From positions 620,001 to 684,000 of the forward strand of contig NZ_WSSC01000001.1 of NCBI RefSeq assembly GCF_009792895.1: a stretch of DNA of 64,000 bases. The letters run 5' to 3'. A program made the translations under genes and the position numbers. This DNA comes from Pigmentibacter ruber. GTDB taxonomy: Bacteria; Bdellovibrionota_B; Oligoflexia; Silvanigrellales; Silvanigrellaceae. Every line of letters starts with the position of its first letter. Within the stretch, counting starts at the first letter, position 1. The notes beneath the pieces were generated by a model. It made no database searches and was not told where the DNA came from. It worked only from the letters and a program-made list of their open reading frames with translations. Shown piece after piece: positions 35,884-45,047 of the stretch.

Positions 35884-36588
35884 AAATAAATATTCTAATT
35901 CTTTAGGATTTTTTAACCAAATTTGCCCATTTGTTTTAGACATGTTGTCAGGAAATATGTCTTCAATATCATTTTCTATTCCTGCAAAAATGTTTTTAGC
36001 AGCTTCATGCGTAGAGGTTTTTTCTAACGAAAATTCCTTGGACATGTCTGTGTCTATAGGACCAGGAAAAATGGCAAATACTTTTGTACCAGTTGAATTT
36101 AATTCTGCTCGTAAGGATTGGGTTAAAGACCACAAGGCAGCCTTTGAGGCACTGTAACCAGCAATGCCTTCCATACTAGCTAAAGAAACAATAGAAAGAA
36201 CATTTGCAATTGCTCCCTCTGGTTTTTGAATAATACTTGGGGCAAAAGCACGAATCATATTTAAAGTTCCAAAAAAGTTAGTTTGGAAATCTTTTTCAAT
36301 ATCTTCGATTTTTGCTTTAAGTGGCGAACCAAATGTAAGAACACCCGCATTATTAATCAATATTTCAACATCTTTGATTTTCAAAGCTAAACGTTCAATA
36401 GATTCTATTGAGTTAATATCCAATTCTACCTTTTCAACATTTTTTGCGTTAAAATGACTTAAATTTTCGATATTTCGTGCAGTTGCATAAACTTTTTTTG
36501 CCCCATTTTCTAAGGCTTGTTCAACTAATGCTCTTCCTATTCCTCTATTAGTTCCGGTAATAAGAAGCGATTTACCCTTTAATTTCAT
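35872..36588 (-). CDS. Short-chain dehydrogenase/reductase
   Basis: 238-aa classical SDR oxidoreductase, NAD(P)-dependent, substrate unknown. Rossmann motif LLITGTNRGIGRAL (Gly-rich), NNAGVL, catalytic Ser region SIVSLAS and YSASK (Tyr-x-x-x-Lys). ATG 36588 is favoured over TTG 36594 because GAGG lies 8 bases before it. It stands alone, converging on the POT-like gene, with a 207-bp divergent region to argH that holds the ARG boxes. Confidence 0.92.
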   Translation of the reverse strand: MKLKGKSLLITGTNRGIGRALVEQALENGAKKVYATARNIENLSHFNAKNVEKVELDINSIESIERLALKIKDVEILINNAGVLTFGSPLKAKIEDIEKDFQTNFFGTLNMIRAFAPSIIQKPEGAIANVLSIVSLASMEGIAGYSASKAALWSLTQSLRAELNSTGTKVFAIFPGPIDTDMSKEFSLEKTSTHEAAKNIFAGIENDIEDIFPDNMSKTNGQIWLKNPKELEYLFSGV

Positions 36589-36713
36589 AATCAAACCTCA
36601 TAAAATGCTTGGTGTTTGATAGGACTGAGATTGGTATTATACAGACTATTTTAATAATTTCCTCTTTTAGAAAAAAATGAATTCCTTCTTGCCAGAATTG
36701 AAAAAACAGGTTA

Positions 36714-36750
36714 TTTGAATATTTATTCAAATAATGAATAAATATTCATT
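36714..36750. promoter_or_regulatory. Double ARG box (ArgR/AhrC operator) upstream of argH
   Basis: TTTGAATATTTATTCAAA (36714-36731) and AATGAATAAATATTCATT (36733-36750) each fit the ARG-box consensus WNTGAATWWWWATTCANW at every defined position, with 1 base between them (centres 19 bp apart). They lie 46 bp upstream of argH, where arginine-bound ArgR would block transcription. The regulator gene itself is not in the window. Confidence 0.9.
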
Positions 36751-36795
36751 ATGATTTTAAAAATTTCAATAATCACTGATATATAAGGTTTAAAA

Positions 36796-38094
36796 ATGTC
36801 TAATACTAATAAAGGAAGCAATATCTGGGGAGGTAGATTTACAAAATCTTTAGACCCTTTGGCTATAAGTTTTAATGCATCTATAACCTTTGATTATAAA
36901 TTAGCCTACTACGACATTTGGGGAAGCCAAGTTCATGCACAAATGCTCGGAAATCAAGGAATCATAACTCAATCAGAAGCTGATAAGTTGATTTCAGGAC
37001 TTGAAAGTATAAAAAATAATGTCATGCAGGGGACTGTTACTTTTTCTAATGAATTAGAAGATATTCATATGAATATTGAAAATTTATTACTTAAAGAGGT
37101 TGGAGATATAGCAAAAAAATTACATACCGCTCGGAGTAGAAATGATCAGGTCGCACTAGATTTAAGATTGTATCTAAGGGCTGAAATTAAAGAAATTATT
37201 TTGCTTTTAGAGAATTCAATAAGATCATTGAAATTTTGTCAGCAAAAGTATGTAAATACCCTTTTACCAGGATATACACATTTACAAAGAGCTCAGCCTA
37301 TAAAATTAGAAAATTATTTTGGTGCTTATATCTCTATGTTTAATAGAGATATTTCGAGGTTAAATGATTGTTTATTGCGGTTAAATTATTGTCCATTAGG
37401 TGCAGGGGCATTAGCTGGAACTGAATTACCAATAGATAGAGAATTTGTGGCAGAAAAACTGCAATTTAAAGGTATTATAGAAAATACAATTGATGCTGTA
37501 AGTGATCGAGATTTTGTCATGGAATTTTCATCAGTTTCAAGCATAATTATGACTCATTTATCTAGATTTTCTGAAGACATTATTATCTGGGCCAGTGAAG
37601 AATTTTCATTTGTCAAATTAGATGATGCATTTGCAACCGGATCTTCTCTTATGCCAAATAAAAAAAATCCTGATATTCCAGAATTAATAAGAGGAAAATG
37701 TGGCCGTGTGTTTGGTAATTTAGTAGGAATTCTTTCTGTAATGAAGGCTTTGCCTCTTGGTTATAATAAAGATTTACAAGAAGATAAAGAATGTCTTTTT
37801 GATACAGTTGATACTATAAAAGCTTGTTTGCAAATATTTTCGCCATTTTTAACAAGTTTATCTTTTCAAGTAGAAAATATGCAAAGTGCAACTAAAAATA
37901 GTTTTATCTGGGCAACTAAACTATTAGAAGAACTTGTAAAAAATAATGTTCCTTTTAGAGATGCACATGAATGTGTTGGAAAAATTATTTTATACTGCAT
38001 AGAAAGTAATAAAAATTTTGCAACTTTAAATAAGAAAGAGTGTGACTTTTTTTCACCATTTTTATATTCATCTATTTTAAAAATTTATTACTAA
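36796..38094 (+). CDS. argH: Argininosuccinate lyase
   Basis: ArgH splits argininosuccinate into arginine and fumarate, the last step of arginine synthesis. The 432-aa protein carries GGRFTKSLDP, ELEDIHMNIE, KLHTARSRNDQVALD, LPGYTHLQRAQP and the fumarase/aspartase signature with catalytic Ser, GSSLMPNKKNP (about 282-292). It is slightly shorter than the usual 455-465 aa at the C terminus. argG is not adjacent. The two ARG boxes upstream show arginine control. An amino-acid-binding protein follows 16 bp after the stop and probably shares the transcript. Confidence 0.96.
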   Translation: MSNTNKGSNIWGGRFTKSLDPLAISFNASITFDYKLAYYDIWGSQVHAQMLGNQGIITQSEADKLISGLESIKNNVMQGTVTFSNELEDIHMNIENLLLKEVGDIAKKLHTARSRNDQVALDLRLYLRAEIKEIILLLENSIRSLKFCQQKYVNTLLPGYTHLQRAQPIKLENYFGAYISMFNRDISRLNDCLLRLNYCPLGAGALAGTELPIDREFVAEKLQFKGIIENTIDAVSDRDFVMEFSSVSSIIMTHLSRFSEDIIIWASEEFSFVKLDDAFATGSSLMPNKKNPDIPELIRGKCGRVFGNLVGILSVMKALPLGYNKDLQEDKECLFDTVDTIKACLQIFSPFLTSLSFQVENMQSATKNSFIWATKLLEELVKNNVPFRDAHECVGKIILYCIESNKNFATLNKKECDFFSPFLYSSILKIYY

Positions 38095-38110
38095 AAATTT
38101 GAGGCATAAA

Positions 38111-38893
38111 GTGAAGTATTTAATAAAAATTTCGATATTCTATATTTTAAATGGATTTATAATGAGTAATTTATTTGCAGATGAGTTAACAACTCTTCAA
38201 AAAATAAAAGCGGAGGGTAAATTTAAAACCTGCACTGCTGGGGGATTTCCTCCTTTTTCTGTCCATGGGAAAGATGGTTGGGTGGGATTTGATGTTGACA
38301 TGATCAAATCTTATGCTAATTTTCTTAAAGTTAAATATGAAATAGTTGACTATCATTTTGATGGTATTATTCCCGCATTAAATACAAAAAAATGTGACAT
38401 GATAGTTTCAGGAATGACAATAACAGATGAACGTAAAAAAACAGTACTCTTTAGTAACTCATACTTTAAAGATGGAATTAGTGTATTAATGAAAAAAAAT
38501 AATTCGACCATTCTGAATAACTTTAGTTTCGATAAATTAAATTCTGAAAATATTAAAATAGGAGTTCGTTTAGGTTATACAAGTGATTTTTACGTTGGGA
38601 AAAACTATAAAAAAGCAAAAATATTAAAATTTAATGAAACTGCTGATTTAGTAAATGCATTAAAAAATAATCAAATTGATGTTATCTTTACCGATACAAA
38701 TAATGCTATTAATATTTCTTCTAAGTTTGGTGATTCTTTTATTTATAAAAATACAGAAGTACAAGATGAATATTTTGGAGTTGCATTTCGTGTAAAAGAT
38801 AAAGATTTGATGGAAAATTTTAATCAATTTTTATCTTCTTGGACGAAAACTAAAGAATATACAGAAATTTATGAAAAGCATTTGGTGAAATGA
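38111..38893 (+). CDS. Amino-acid ABC transporter substrate-binding protein
   Basis: 260-aa periplasmic binding protein of the polar amino-acid family (SBP family 3). Signal peptide ending near NLFA; mature start DELTTLQKIKAEGKFKTCT, then PPFSVHGKDGWVGFDVDMIK, the GMTITDERKKTVLFSNSY motif and IGVRLGYTSDFY. GTG 38111 is chosen because TTGAGG lies 8 bases upstream. Location directly after argH, under the ARG boxes, suggests arginine or a related amino acid as ligand (inference). No permease or ATPase genes are adjacent, so it must work with components encoded elsewhere. Confidence 0.88.
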   Translation: MKYLIKISIFYILNGFIMSNLFADELTTLQKIKAEGKFKTCTAGGFPPFSVHGKDGWVGFDVDMIKSYANFLKVKYEIVDYHFDGIIPALNTKKCDMIVSGMTITDERKKTVLFSNSYFKDGISVLMKKNNSTILNNFSFDKLNSENIKIGVRLGYTSDFYVGKNYKKAKILKFNETADLVNALKNNQIDVIFTDTNNAINISSKFGDSFIYKNTEVQDEYFGVAFRVKDKDLMENFNQFLSSWTKTKEYTEIYEKHLVK

Positions 38894-39047
38894 TAAAAGC
38901 ATAATTATACTAATATTGGTTCAAAAAAATTTTATAACTTATTGAATTAAAATAACTAAAAAAAATTTAATTACAATAATTAAATTATAAAATACTTGCA
39001 AAAATTATTTTTTTGTGCTTTTGAGTTCAATAGAAGGAGAACAAAAC

Positions 39048-39440
39048 GTGCAAGAATCAATTTTACTTTTTGATCAAGCTATTGAACCAAGATGGTGTGA
39101 TTTCGATATGTATAATCATTTAACCAGTTCAAAGTATATAGATTTATCAATTGAAGCAAGATACACATATTTTAGAAATGAAATTCATAAAACACCTGAA
39201 TTGCAATTAATTACAAAGTCAGTTCAAGTGGATTATAAAAAACCAATATATTTTTCTGAAAGTATAAATTTAAAATTGTACTTGTTAGAACTTTCCTCAG
39301 CATCATTTCAATTGCAAACCCAGTTTTTAGTAAATAATATTATTAAAGCTCTAGTATTAACAAAACTTGTAACAATTATTGATAACAAAATTATTAAAAT
39401 ACCTGAAAATTTTATAAATAAATTAAATGGTATAAAGTAA
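39048..39440 (+). CDS. Acyl-CoA thioesterase, 4HBT hotdog fold
   Basis: 130 aa. The N-terminal block RWCDFDMYNHLTSSKYIDL ... EARYTYF matches the 4-hydroxybenzoyl-CoA thioesterase pattern (RWxDxDxxxHxxxxxYxxxxExAR), with Asp and His in place; the usual NN after the His is replaced by TSS. Hydrolysis of a short or medium acyl-CoA is likely; substrate unknown. The start is GTG 39048 with AGAAGGAGA about 8 bases upstream. It is monocistronic, in an AT-rich setting. Confidence 0.75.
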   Translation: MQESILLFDQAIEPRWCDFDMYNHLTSSKYIDLSIEARYTYFRNEIHKTPELQLITKSVQVDYKKPIYFSESINLKLYLLELSSASFQLQTQFLVNNIIKALVLTKLVTIIDNKIIKIPENFINKLNGIK

Positions 39441-39462
39441 ATTGAATTGCATTTAATAAATA

Positions 39463-40506
39463 TTAATTAACATAGGAACCATTTTGGAAGTTTGCAAAAA
39501 TTTTCATATATTCATAGTTAGACTTTTGATTGTTTAAACTTGAGCAATTTATGGAAACATAATTTACAGAACATGGTTTATCTCTTGAAACGGACCACAT
39601 ATGCAAACCACCTAAATTATTTTGTTTTGCAAAGATTGTTAAATTATATGCATCAATAAGAGTGAAATTTTCAGAACGAACATCATTTAAACCTATCATA
39701 GGCGTTAATTCTATTAAATTCCAGATTTGAGATGTATTCAATTTGGGATAAACTGTCTGTAAAAAAAGAAATAAACTATTTGCAGCTTGAATGGCATAGT
39801 TTGCCATATTTTGATTAAAGCTATAACCATAATCCATTGTCATTATATTTACTTTATATTTAATATTTGTAGATGTGGCTAATTTTAATAACCATTGTCC
39901 ATCAATTGTAAGTCCATCTGGCATTGTAGGTAAGGTAAAGGAAATGAATACTTCCGGGTGTGTGGTTTGAATTTGTTTTACGGCAGCTAATAATTTTGTT
40001 AGAGCCGAACGATTTGCAAGAAATGCACCTTCAAGATCAAAATCAAGACCATTTGGTTTATAAGTAGAAATTATATCTTCATATTGTTTCGTTAGTGCAT
40101 TTATTGTTGGACAACTTACACTAAGATCTGTTCCACTCGCTCCACCTAAAGAAATAAAATATTTTATTGAATTTGTTTGAAGTTGATTTGTTAAGTAAAT
40201 ACCCCATTTACTTTCCACCGAAAGAGCTTCTGTTCCAGCCCAAGCTGCCTTACAGTTGTTTCCTACTGCTTGAATAAATGCGAGTGTATAAGCATTAGTT
40301 TTTGTTTGTTGCGAAATGGGAAGAAGATCTGCTGGCCGTCCTTGGGGATAATTTTGCCAATCAGACCACACAGCATTTACTGTTACGTCATTATAAGGTG
40401 AAAAATAATTATTAAGATTTGTTTTTTCTTCTTGAGCAAAAGCACTTAACGAGAAATCAACGTAAAAAATCAGAAATAATGATTTTGCAATTAATTTTTT
40501 TATCAT
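39463..40506 (-). CDS. Secreted GH18 family chitinase-like glycosidase
   Basis: 347 aa. Signal peptide (cleaved near AFAQ), then a GH18 TIM barrel: KYFISLGGASG on beta-3, and GLDFDLEG on beta-4, which fits the DxxDxDxE motif with catalytic Glu159 assisted by Asp157 and Asp155. Downstream MTMDYGY and a C-terminal GGLHMWSVSRD fit beta-6 and beta-8. No carbohydrate-binding module. Likely chitin or chito-oligosaccharide hydrolysis, feeding the GlcNAc pathway encoded elsewhere in the window. AAGGAG lies 8 bases before the ATG. Endo-acting GlcNAcase or a lectin-like GH18 are alternatives. Confidence 0.85.
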   Translation of the reverse strand: MIKKLIAKSLFLIFYVDFSLSAFAQEEKTNLNNYFSPYNDVTVNAVWSDWQNYPQGRPADLLPISQQTKTNAYTLAFIQAVGNNCKAAWAGTEALSVESKWGIYLTNQLQTNSIKYFISLGGASGTDLSVSCPTINALTKQYEDIISTYKPNGLDFDLEGAFLANRSALTKLLAAVKQIQTTHPEVFISFTLPTMPDGLTIDGQWLLKLATSTNIKYKVNIMTMDYGYSFNQNMANYAIQAANSLFLFLQTVYPKLNTSQIWNLIELTPMIGLNDVRSENFTLIDAYNLTIFAKQNNLGGLHMWSVSRDKPCSVNYVSINCSSLNNQKSNYEYMKIFANFQNGSYVN

Positions 40507-40682
40507 TATAAGACTCCTTGATTAATTGTTCAATGAATAATAAACAAGGAAATAAATATCTAAAAATGAATTGCTAAAATTATGACGTTCTTTTTCAATA
40601 TTACAATAGTCAAGTGATACAATAAATATTCCAACAAAGAAAATAGGAACATTTACTGTATTAATTGCTAAGAAAGGTATTT

Positions 40683-42071
40683 TTAATGCTTTGAGTGAGG
40701 ATCCGCTTGGGGCATAACGGATTTAACTTCAGCCATATTTATCATAGGTAAGAATCTGACGAATAAACAAAAGAGAAAGAAAAATAAACCTATTGAACCT
40801 ATAAACAAAGAAATATCCCAAAATGATGGGATAAAGTAACCCCATGAGCTTGGCATGAATGTACGGCTTAAAGTTGTTACAATAAGAACAAATCTTTCTA
40901 ACCACATCCCAATGTTTATTAAGATAGCTGCTATGAAAAGCCAAATAATATTATTTCTTGCTTTTTTGAACCAGAAAGTTTGGGGAATAGCAATATTCAA
41001 AATAACCATAGCCCAATATGCCCATCCATATGGTCCAAAAATACGATTCCAATTCCAGAAACGTTCATAAGGATTACCACTATAAAATACAGTAAAAAAT
41101 TCTATTATATAAACATATGCCATAATAATGCTTGTAAATAAAATAAATTTAGCACAAATTTCTATATGTCTAGCGGTGACCAAATCTTTAAAATTAAATA
41201 TAGAACGCACCATAATTAAAAGGTTTAAGCATAGACAAAAACCTGAAAAAATAGCTCCAGCAATAAAATAAGGTGGGAAAATGGTTGCATGCCAGCCTGG
41301 CAAAATAGAAGTTGCAAAGTCTAAGGAAACTATTCCGGCTGTAGAAAAAACAGCAGGGGTTGCAATACCAGCGAGTAAAATACATGCTCTTTCATAATTT
41401 ACCCATTGGCGAGCAGAACCAGTCCAGCCTAGAGCAACAAGTCCGTAAGCAAATTTACCAATTTTGGATTTCGCATTGTCTCGTAATGTTGCAAAATCAG
41501 GAATCATTCCAACAAACCAAAAAATTACCCCAATGCTTAAATATGTGTTTACGGCGAAAACGTCCCATTCAAGCGGACTTTTGAAGTTATTCCACATAGA
41601 CATTTGATTAGGTAGAGGAAATAACCAATAGGCAAACCAAGGACGGCCAATATGCACAGCCGGAAAAATTGCTGCGGCCATTACTGCAAAAATGGTCATC
41701 CCTTCTGCTAAACGATTTATTGATGTACGCCATTTTTGACGGAATAATAAAAGAATAGCTGAAATTAGAGTCCCTGCATGTGCAATTTCAATCCAAAAGA
41801 CGAAGTTTGTAATATCCCATGCCCAGTCAACTCTGTTATTGTTTCCCCAGGTTCCAATTCCTTCCCAGAATAGATAAGCAAGTGAAACAGTTAAAAGTCC
41901 AACACCAAGGGACGACAGTAAAAATGCAATATGCCAGCCAGGCCCTACCTTGCGGCCTGCAAGGGGTGCAACAGTTTGAGTTACCATATGAAAAGAAGGA
42001 TCTTTTCCAGTTACAAGAGCAGGCCTTTTATCGACGGGGTCTCTGCCTTGAAGTTCAACCGAATGTTCCAT
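40683..42071 (-). CDS. actC: Alternative complex III membrane subunit ActC (NrfD family)
   Basis: 462-aa integral membrane protein with about ten TM helices. ActC is a quinol-interacting subunit of alternative complex III, which passes electrons to cytochrome c or an oxidase. The diagnostic part is HIGRPWFAYWLFPLPNQMS plus the following FKSPLEWDVFAVNTYL, with FWFVGMIPDFATLRD and a NYERACILLAG segment. The N terminus is cytoplasmic and polar. AGGTG precedes the ATG. The other act genes normally beside it (actA, B, D, E, F) are absent on both sides, making this a lone copy: displaced from its operon, or a paralogue. Confidence 0.9.
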   Translation of the reverse strand: MEHSVELQGRDPVDKRPALVTGKDPSFHMVTQTVAPLAGRKVGPGWHIAFLLSSLGVGLLTVSLAYLFWEGIGTWGNNNRVDWAWDITNFVFWIEIAHAGTLISAILLLFRQKWRTSINRLAEGMTIFAVMAAAIFPAVHIGRPWFAYWLFPLPNQMSMWNNFKSPLEWDVFAVNTYLSIGVIFWFVGMIPDFATLRDNAKSKIGKFAYGLVALGWTGSARQWVNYERACILLAGIATPAVFSTAGIVSLDFATSILPGWHATIFPPYFIAGAIFSGFCLCLNLLIMVRSIFNFKDLVTARHIEICAKFILFTSIIMAYVYIIEFFTVFYSGNPYERFWNWNRIFGPYGWAYWAMVILNIAIPQTFWFKKARNNIIWLFIAAILINIGMWLERFVLIVTTLSRTFMPSSWGYFIPSFWDISLFIGSIGLFFFLFCLFVRFLPMINMAEVKSVMPQADPHSKH

Positions 42072-42251
42072 GGTTCACCTGTATTAACTATAGGTCAAAA
42101 ATAAAAAACCAAGTGAGGTTTAACGAATTTAAACTTTGTGATCAAGTATACGGAAAATTTTATCAAAAAAATACTTCACAACTTGTGCATACCAAATTAT
42201 TGTCGACGTTCTGTGAGTGTTTTTCTTTATTTTCCAACAAAAAGGAGATTT

Positions 42252-43229
42252 ATGCAAAGAATTGAAGCTTCTAAGTTATTGCAACTCCTGTTAGATCAAG
42301 AGCAAGCACCAAATATAAAAGTTATTCTTAGTGATAATTCTATTTTTAAAAAAATTATTGAAGAAAAATTAGCAAAGGAAGTTCAGGGATCTGTTCCTTC
42401 ATTTTCTGGCAAAACAGCAATACCGGATTTTGTTGAATATACAGCCTCTGGAACGTTATTTTTTGCGCAACAAAAAAGCATCGTACTTTTGCCAGATAAG
42501 TTAACAGCTAAGCAGTGGGATGAAGAAAAAATTCATCTGCAACGCTTACCAAAAAAGCTAGATACTAGCGCATATTTTTTGGCTAATATGTCCTATAAAA
42601 ATATTATTAAATTAAATGATTTCCAGCTTTGGGGAATGGTTTATCAGTGTTACGAACCTAATGATTTGGAACTTTATAAAACGCTAGAAGTTCTTTTAAA
42701 TAGATATCCAACATTCCAAAAACTAAATAAGTCTGAGCAGTCTGCTTTATTGCAAGTTGCAATAGAAACCTATTCATCAGATTTAATTGCCTGTGATCTG
42801 CATTTTTCATTAATGGATAAAACAGGATTGAAATTTTCTGAAGCTATGGCAGGAAACCCTGAAGTAAATGCTTTTCATGTTGTTGATGCCATTGCAAAGG
42901 GAGATTTGTATTTAATTGAATTACGAATGTCACAGTGTGAAGCTTGCGGGCAAGAACCTACGAGTATTTTAATGGCAGTTGTATACTTTTTAAAGCAAGT
43001 AGCATCTGTATTAAGGTATTATGAAGAAACAAAAAATTTAAAAACTTCTTTTGAAAAAGCGTTTATTCCATATCCTGCACAAGCACGTATTCAAAAAGCA
43101 ATACAAGTCTTAACGAAAGAAAAATTATTTCATTTTTTTATTGTGGCCGCTAAGCTCGAAATGTCTTTGCGAGGTCAGAAAAATGGTCATAAAATTCTCG
43201 CAACAGAATTTATTGCTTGGTTGAGTTAG
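42252..43229 (+). CDS. DNA polymerase III delta subunit-like protein (HolA-like)
   Basis: 325 aa, soluble. The layout matches the clamp-loader delta subunit: an N-terminal alpha/beta part with ASGTLFFAQQKSIVLLPDKL, a middle helical domain, and a C-terminal collar with NAFHVVDAIAKGDLYLIELRM, ILMAVVYFLKQVASVLRYYEE, and a late helix with KLEMSLRGQKNG, reminiscent of the RxRG-type end of HolA. Identity per motif is low, so the call is tentative. ATG 42252 follows AAAGGAGATT; the open frame upstream overlaps the divergent actC promoter region. It is a single gene. Confidence 0.5.
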   Translation: MQRIEASKLLQLLLDQEQAPNIKVILSDNSIFKKIIEEKLAKEVQGSVPSFSGKTAIPDFVEYTASGTLFFAQQKSIVLLPDKLTAKQWDEEKIHLQRLPKKLDTSAYFLANMSYKNIIKLNDFQLWGMVYQCYEPNDLELYKTLEVLLNRYPTFQKLNKSEQSALLQVAIETYSSDLIACDLHFSLMDKTGLKFSEAMAGNPEVNAFHVVDAIAKGDLYLIELRMSQCEACGQEPTSILMAVVYFLKQVASVLRYYEETKNLKTSFEKAFIPYPAQARIQKAIQVLTKEKLFHFFIVAAKLEMSLRGQKNGHKILATEFIAWLS

Positions 43230-43285
43230 AAAATATAATTACTTCTTTTTAGAGGATGTAATAGTAATCATTAATAATGATATGT

Positions 43286-44866
43286 TTAGTCTTTTATTTC
43301 ATGAATATTTTTTATTATTTGTTGTTTATTTAATGAGAATTTACAGCCTATAAAAAATACGAAAATACTGAAAATAACTGCGATAATATTACTATAGAAA
43401 GTCCCTATTTTACCAATACCATTTCCAAAAACAGAAAAATAATTTATTAAAGTAAATCCTACTAAATAAACAAGAATCCAAATACAGCCTTTTAGATCTA
43501 AAGTTTTTAACTGATTTCTTCTTTTTCTATAAAGTAAAAATGAATATAGTGCTATTAAAAACAAAATAATTCCTGTTAGGCGTATTAAAACAGAGAAACC
43601 AATCCAGTGCATCATCAGTCCACAAATAGAAAATGCCGTTAATGCAACTATTTTATAAAATGGAAGTTTAAATGGTCTTTTATATTGAGGGTATTTTTCC
43701 CTAAGCACTACAAGAGCTATTGGTGTAACGGATAAAGTCATAACGTAAGATGACGTTAAAAAAGCGGCCATTTCTTTCCATCCTGGGAAAGGAAAAATAA
43801 GAATAAGACCAACTGCAAAAGATAACCACAAAGAGTTTTCAGGAGCGCCATTTTTATTTAGTTTAGTTACAAATTTAGGAGCTGCATCCATAGTCCCTAA
43901 ACCATGCATTACTCTAGCGGTTGTTGAAGTCATTATCAAACCAGTGCCAAATGGAGAAATAATAGCATCAATATACAATAAAATACCTATGAATGTGAGC
44001 CCTAACCCAATCGCCAATCCCGCAAATGGACCAAGATCACCAGTAAAATTTAATTGTCTCCAACCATCATTTAAGAGGTGATTTGGAACAGCAACAATAA
44101 AGGATAATTGAATAAGGATATATAATACTGTTACGATAATTAAAGCTGATATCGTTGCAAGAGGAATATTTCTCTGTGGATTTTTAGTTTCTCCTGCTAA
44201 AATAATTCCACTTTGAAAACCACCGAAAGCAAAAATAATTCCACCTACAGATAAACTAGACATAATGCCTTCAAATCCGTAAGGTAAAAAGCCTTGTGCT
44301 TGAGTTAAATTCCCAAAATTGCTATTGCTATGAGATATAAAAACTAAAGCAATACCAAAAGGAACAAGTAATTTCCAAATAGTTGCTAATGAATTTGTGT
44401 TAGTTAGGAACCTAATTGAAAATCTGTTAATAAATATCATAATAAACAAAGTAACGGCGGACGAAATATATCCAATAAAAGATAATTCATGTTTTCCGGC
44501 ACTATCTGTTATGGTAAGAATAGGAATGTAAGTGCTTGCATATTGTATAACTGCTAAGGCTTCTATTGGTACAATTGTTGCAAAACAAAGAAAATAAATC
44601 CAACCAGTAATTATTCCTGTAAATTTACCGTGCGTAAAAAAAGAATAACTTGTTAGACCACCCATAATAGGAAACATTGCAGCAAGTTCACAAAAAACTA
44701 AAATAATAAATACAAAGAAAAAACCACCAATAAGCCAAGACAAAATTGCTGCAGGACCAGCCATTTGTGCAGCATAAAGTGGACCAAATAACCAGCCTGA
44801 GCCAACCATGCTGCCAATTGCAGCTAAAGTAACTCCCCATAAACCTATATTTCTTTTCGGTGTCAC
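43286..44866 (-). CDS. APC-superfamily amino acid permease
   Basis: 526-aa permease with about 12-14 TM helices. The unwound TM1 motif TLAAIGSMVGSGWLFGPLYA and TM3 FFVFIILVFCELAAMFPIMGG (about 46-66) match amino acid/polyamine antiporters and permeases; a Gly-Gly-Phe motif in TM6 (FAFGGFQSG) and RNIPLATISALIIVTVLYI follow. The start is GTG 44866, with AAGGAG 8-9 bases upstream; an ATG 14 codons earlier has no such site. Substrate cannot be told from sequence. A proline dehydrogenase gene is next upstream, separated by about 180 bp. Confidence 0.88.
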   Translation of the reverse strand: MTPKRNIGLWGVTLAAIGSMVGSGWLFGPLYAAQMAGPAAILSWLIGGFFFVFIILVFCELAAMFPIMGGLTSYSFFTHGKFTGIITGWIYFLCFATIVPIEALAVIQYASTYIPILTITDSAGKHELSFIGYISSAVTLFIMIFINRFSIRFLTNTNSLATIWKLLVPFGIALVFISHSNSNFGNLTQAQGFLPYGFEGIMSSLSVGGIIFAFGGFQSGIILAGETKNPQRNIPLATISALIIVTVLYILIQLSFIVAVPNHLLNDGWRQLNFTGDLGPFAGLAIGLGLTFIGILLYIDAIISPFGTGLIMTSTTARVMHGLGTMDAAPKFVTKLNKNGAPENSLWLSFAVGLILIFPFPGWKEMAAFLTSSYVMTLSVTPIALVVLREKYPQYKRPFKLPFYKIVALTAFSICGLMMHWIGFSVLIRLTGIILFLIALYSFLLYRKRRNQLKTLDLKGCIWILVYLVGFTLINYFSVFGNGIGKIGTFYSNIIAVIFSIFVFFIGCKFSLNKQQIIKNIHEIKD

Positions 44867-45047
44867 TCGGTTGCACTCCTTAAGTTTTGAACTGCAGTTA
44901 CTATGCAATTTAGGAGACTATTAACTAGTGAGCGGATTAGTGTCAAGTTTAAGAAGAATTTGTTAATATAGAAATAGATATATAAATTTTTACTTAAATA
45001 AATTAGGAAAGATAAATAAAATTTATTTATAAATCAAAAAATGAAAG

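Noticed and set aside
41819-42265. 148-aa plus-strand ORF over the start of actC
   Set aside because: It overlaps the convincing N terminus of actC antisense and runs into the holA-like gene; no good start.
43267-43281. Fur-like palindrome ATCATT-AAT-AATGAT
   Set aside because: It lies between two convergent 3' ends, so no promoter is expected there; most likely chance AT symmetry.
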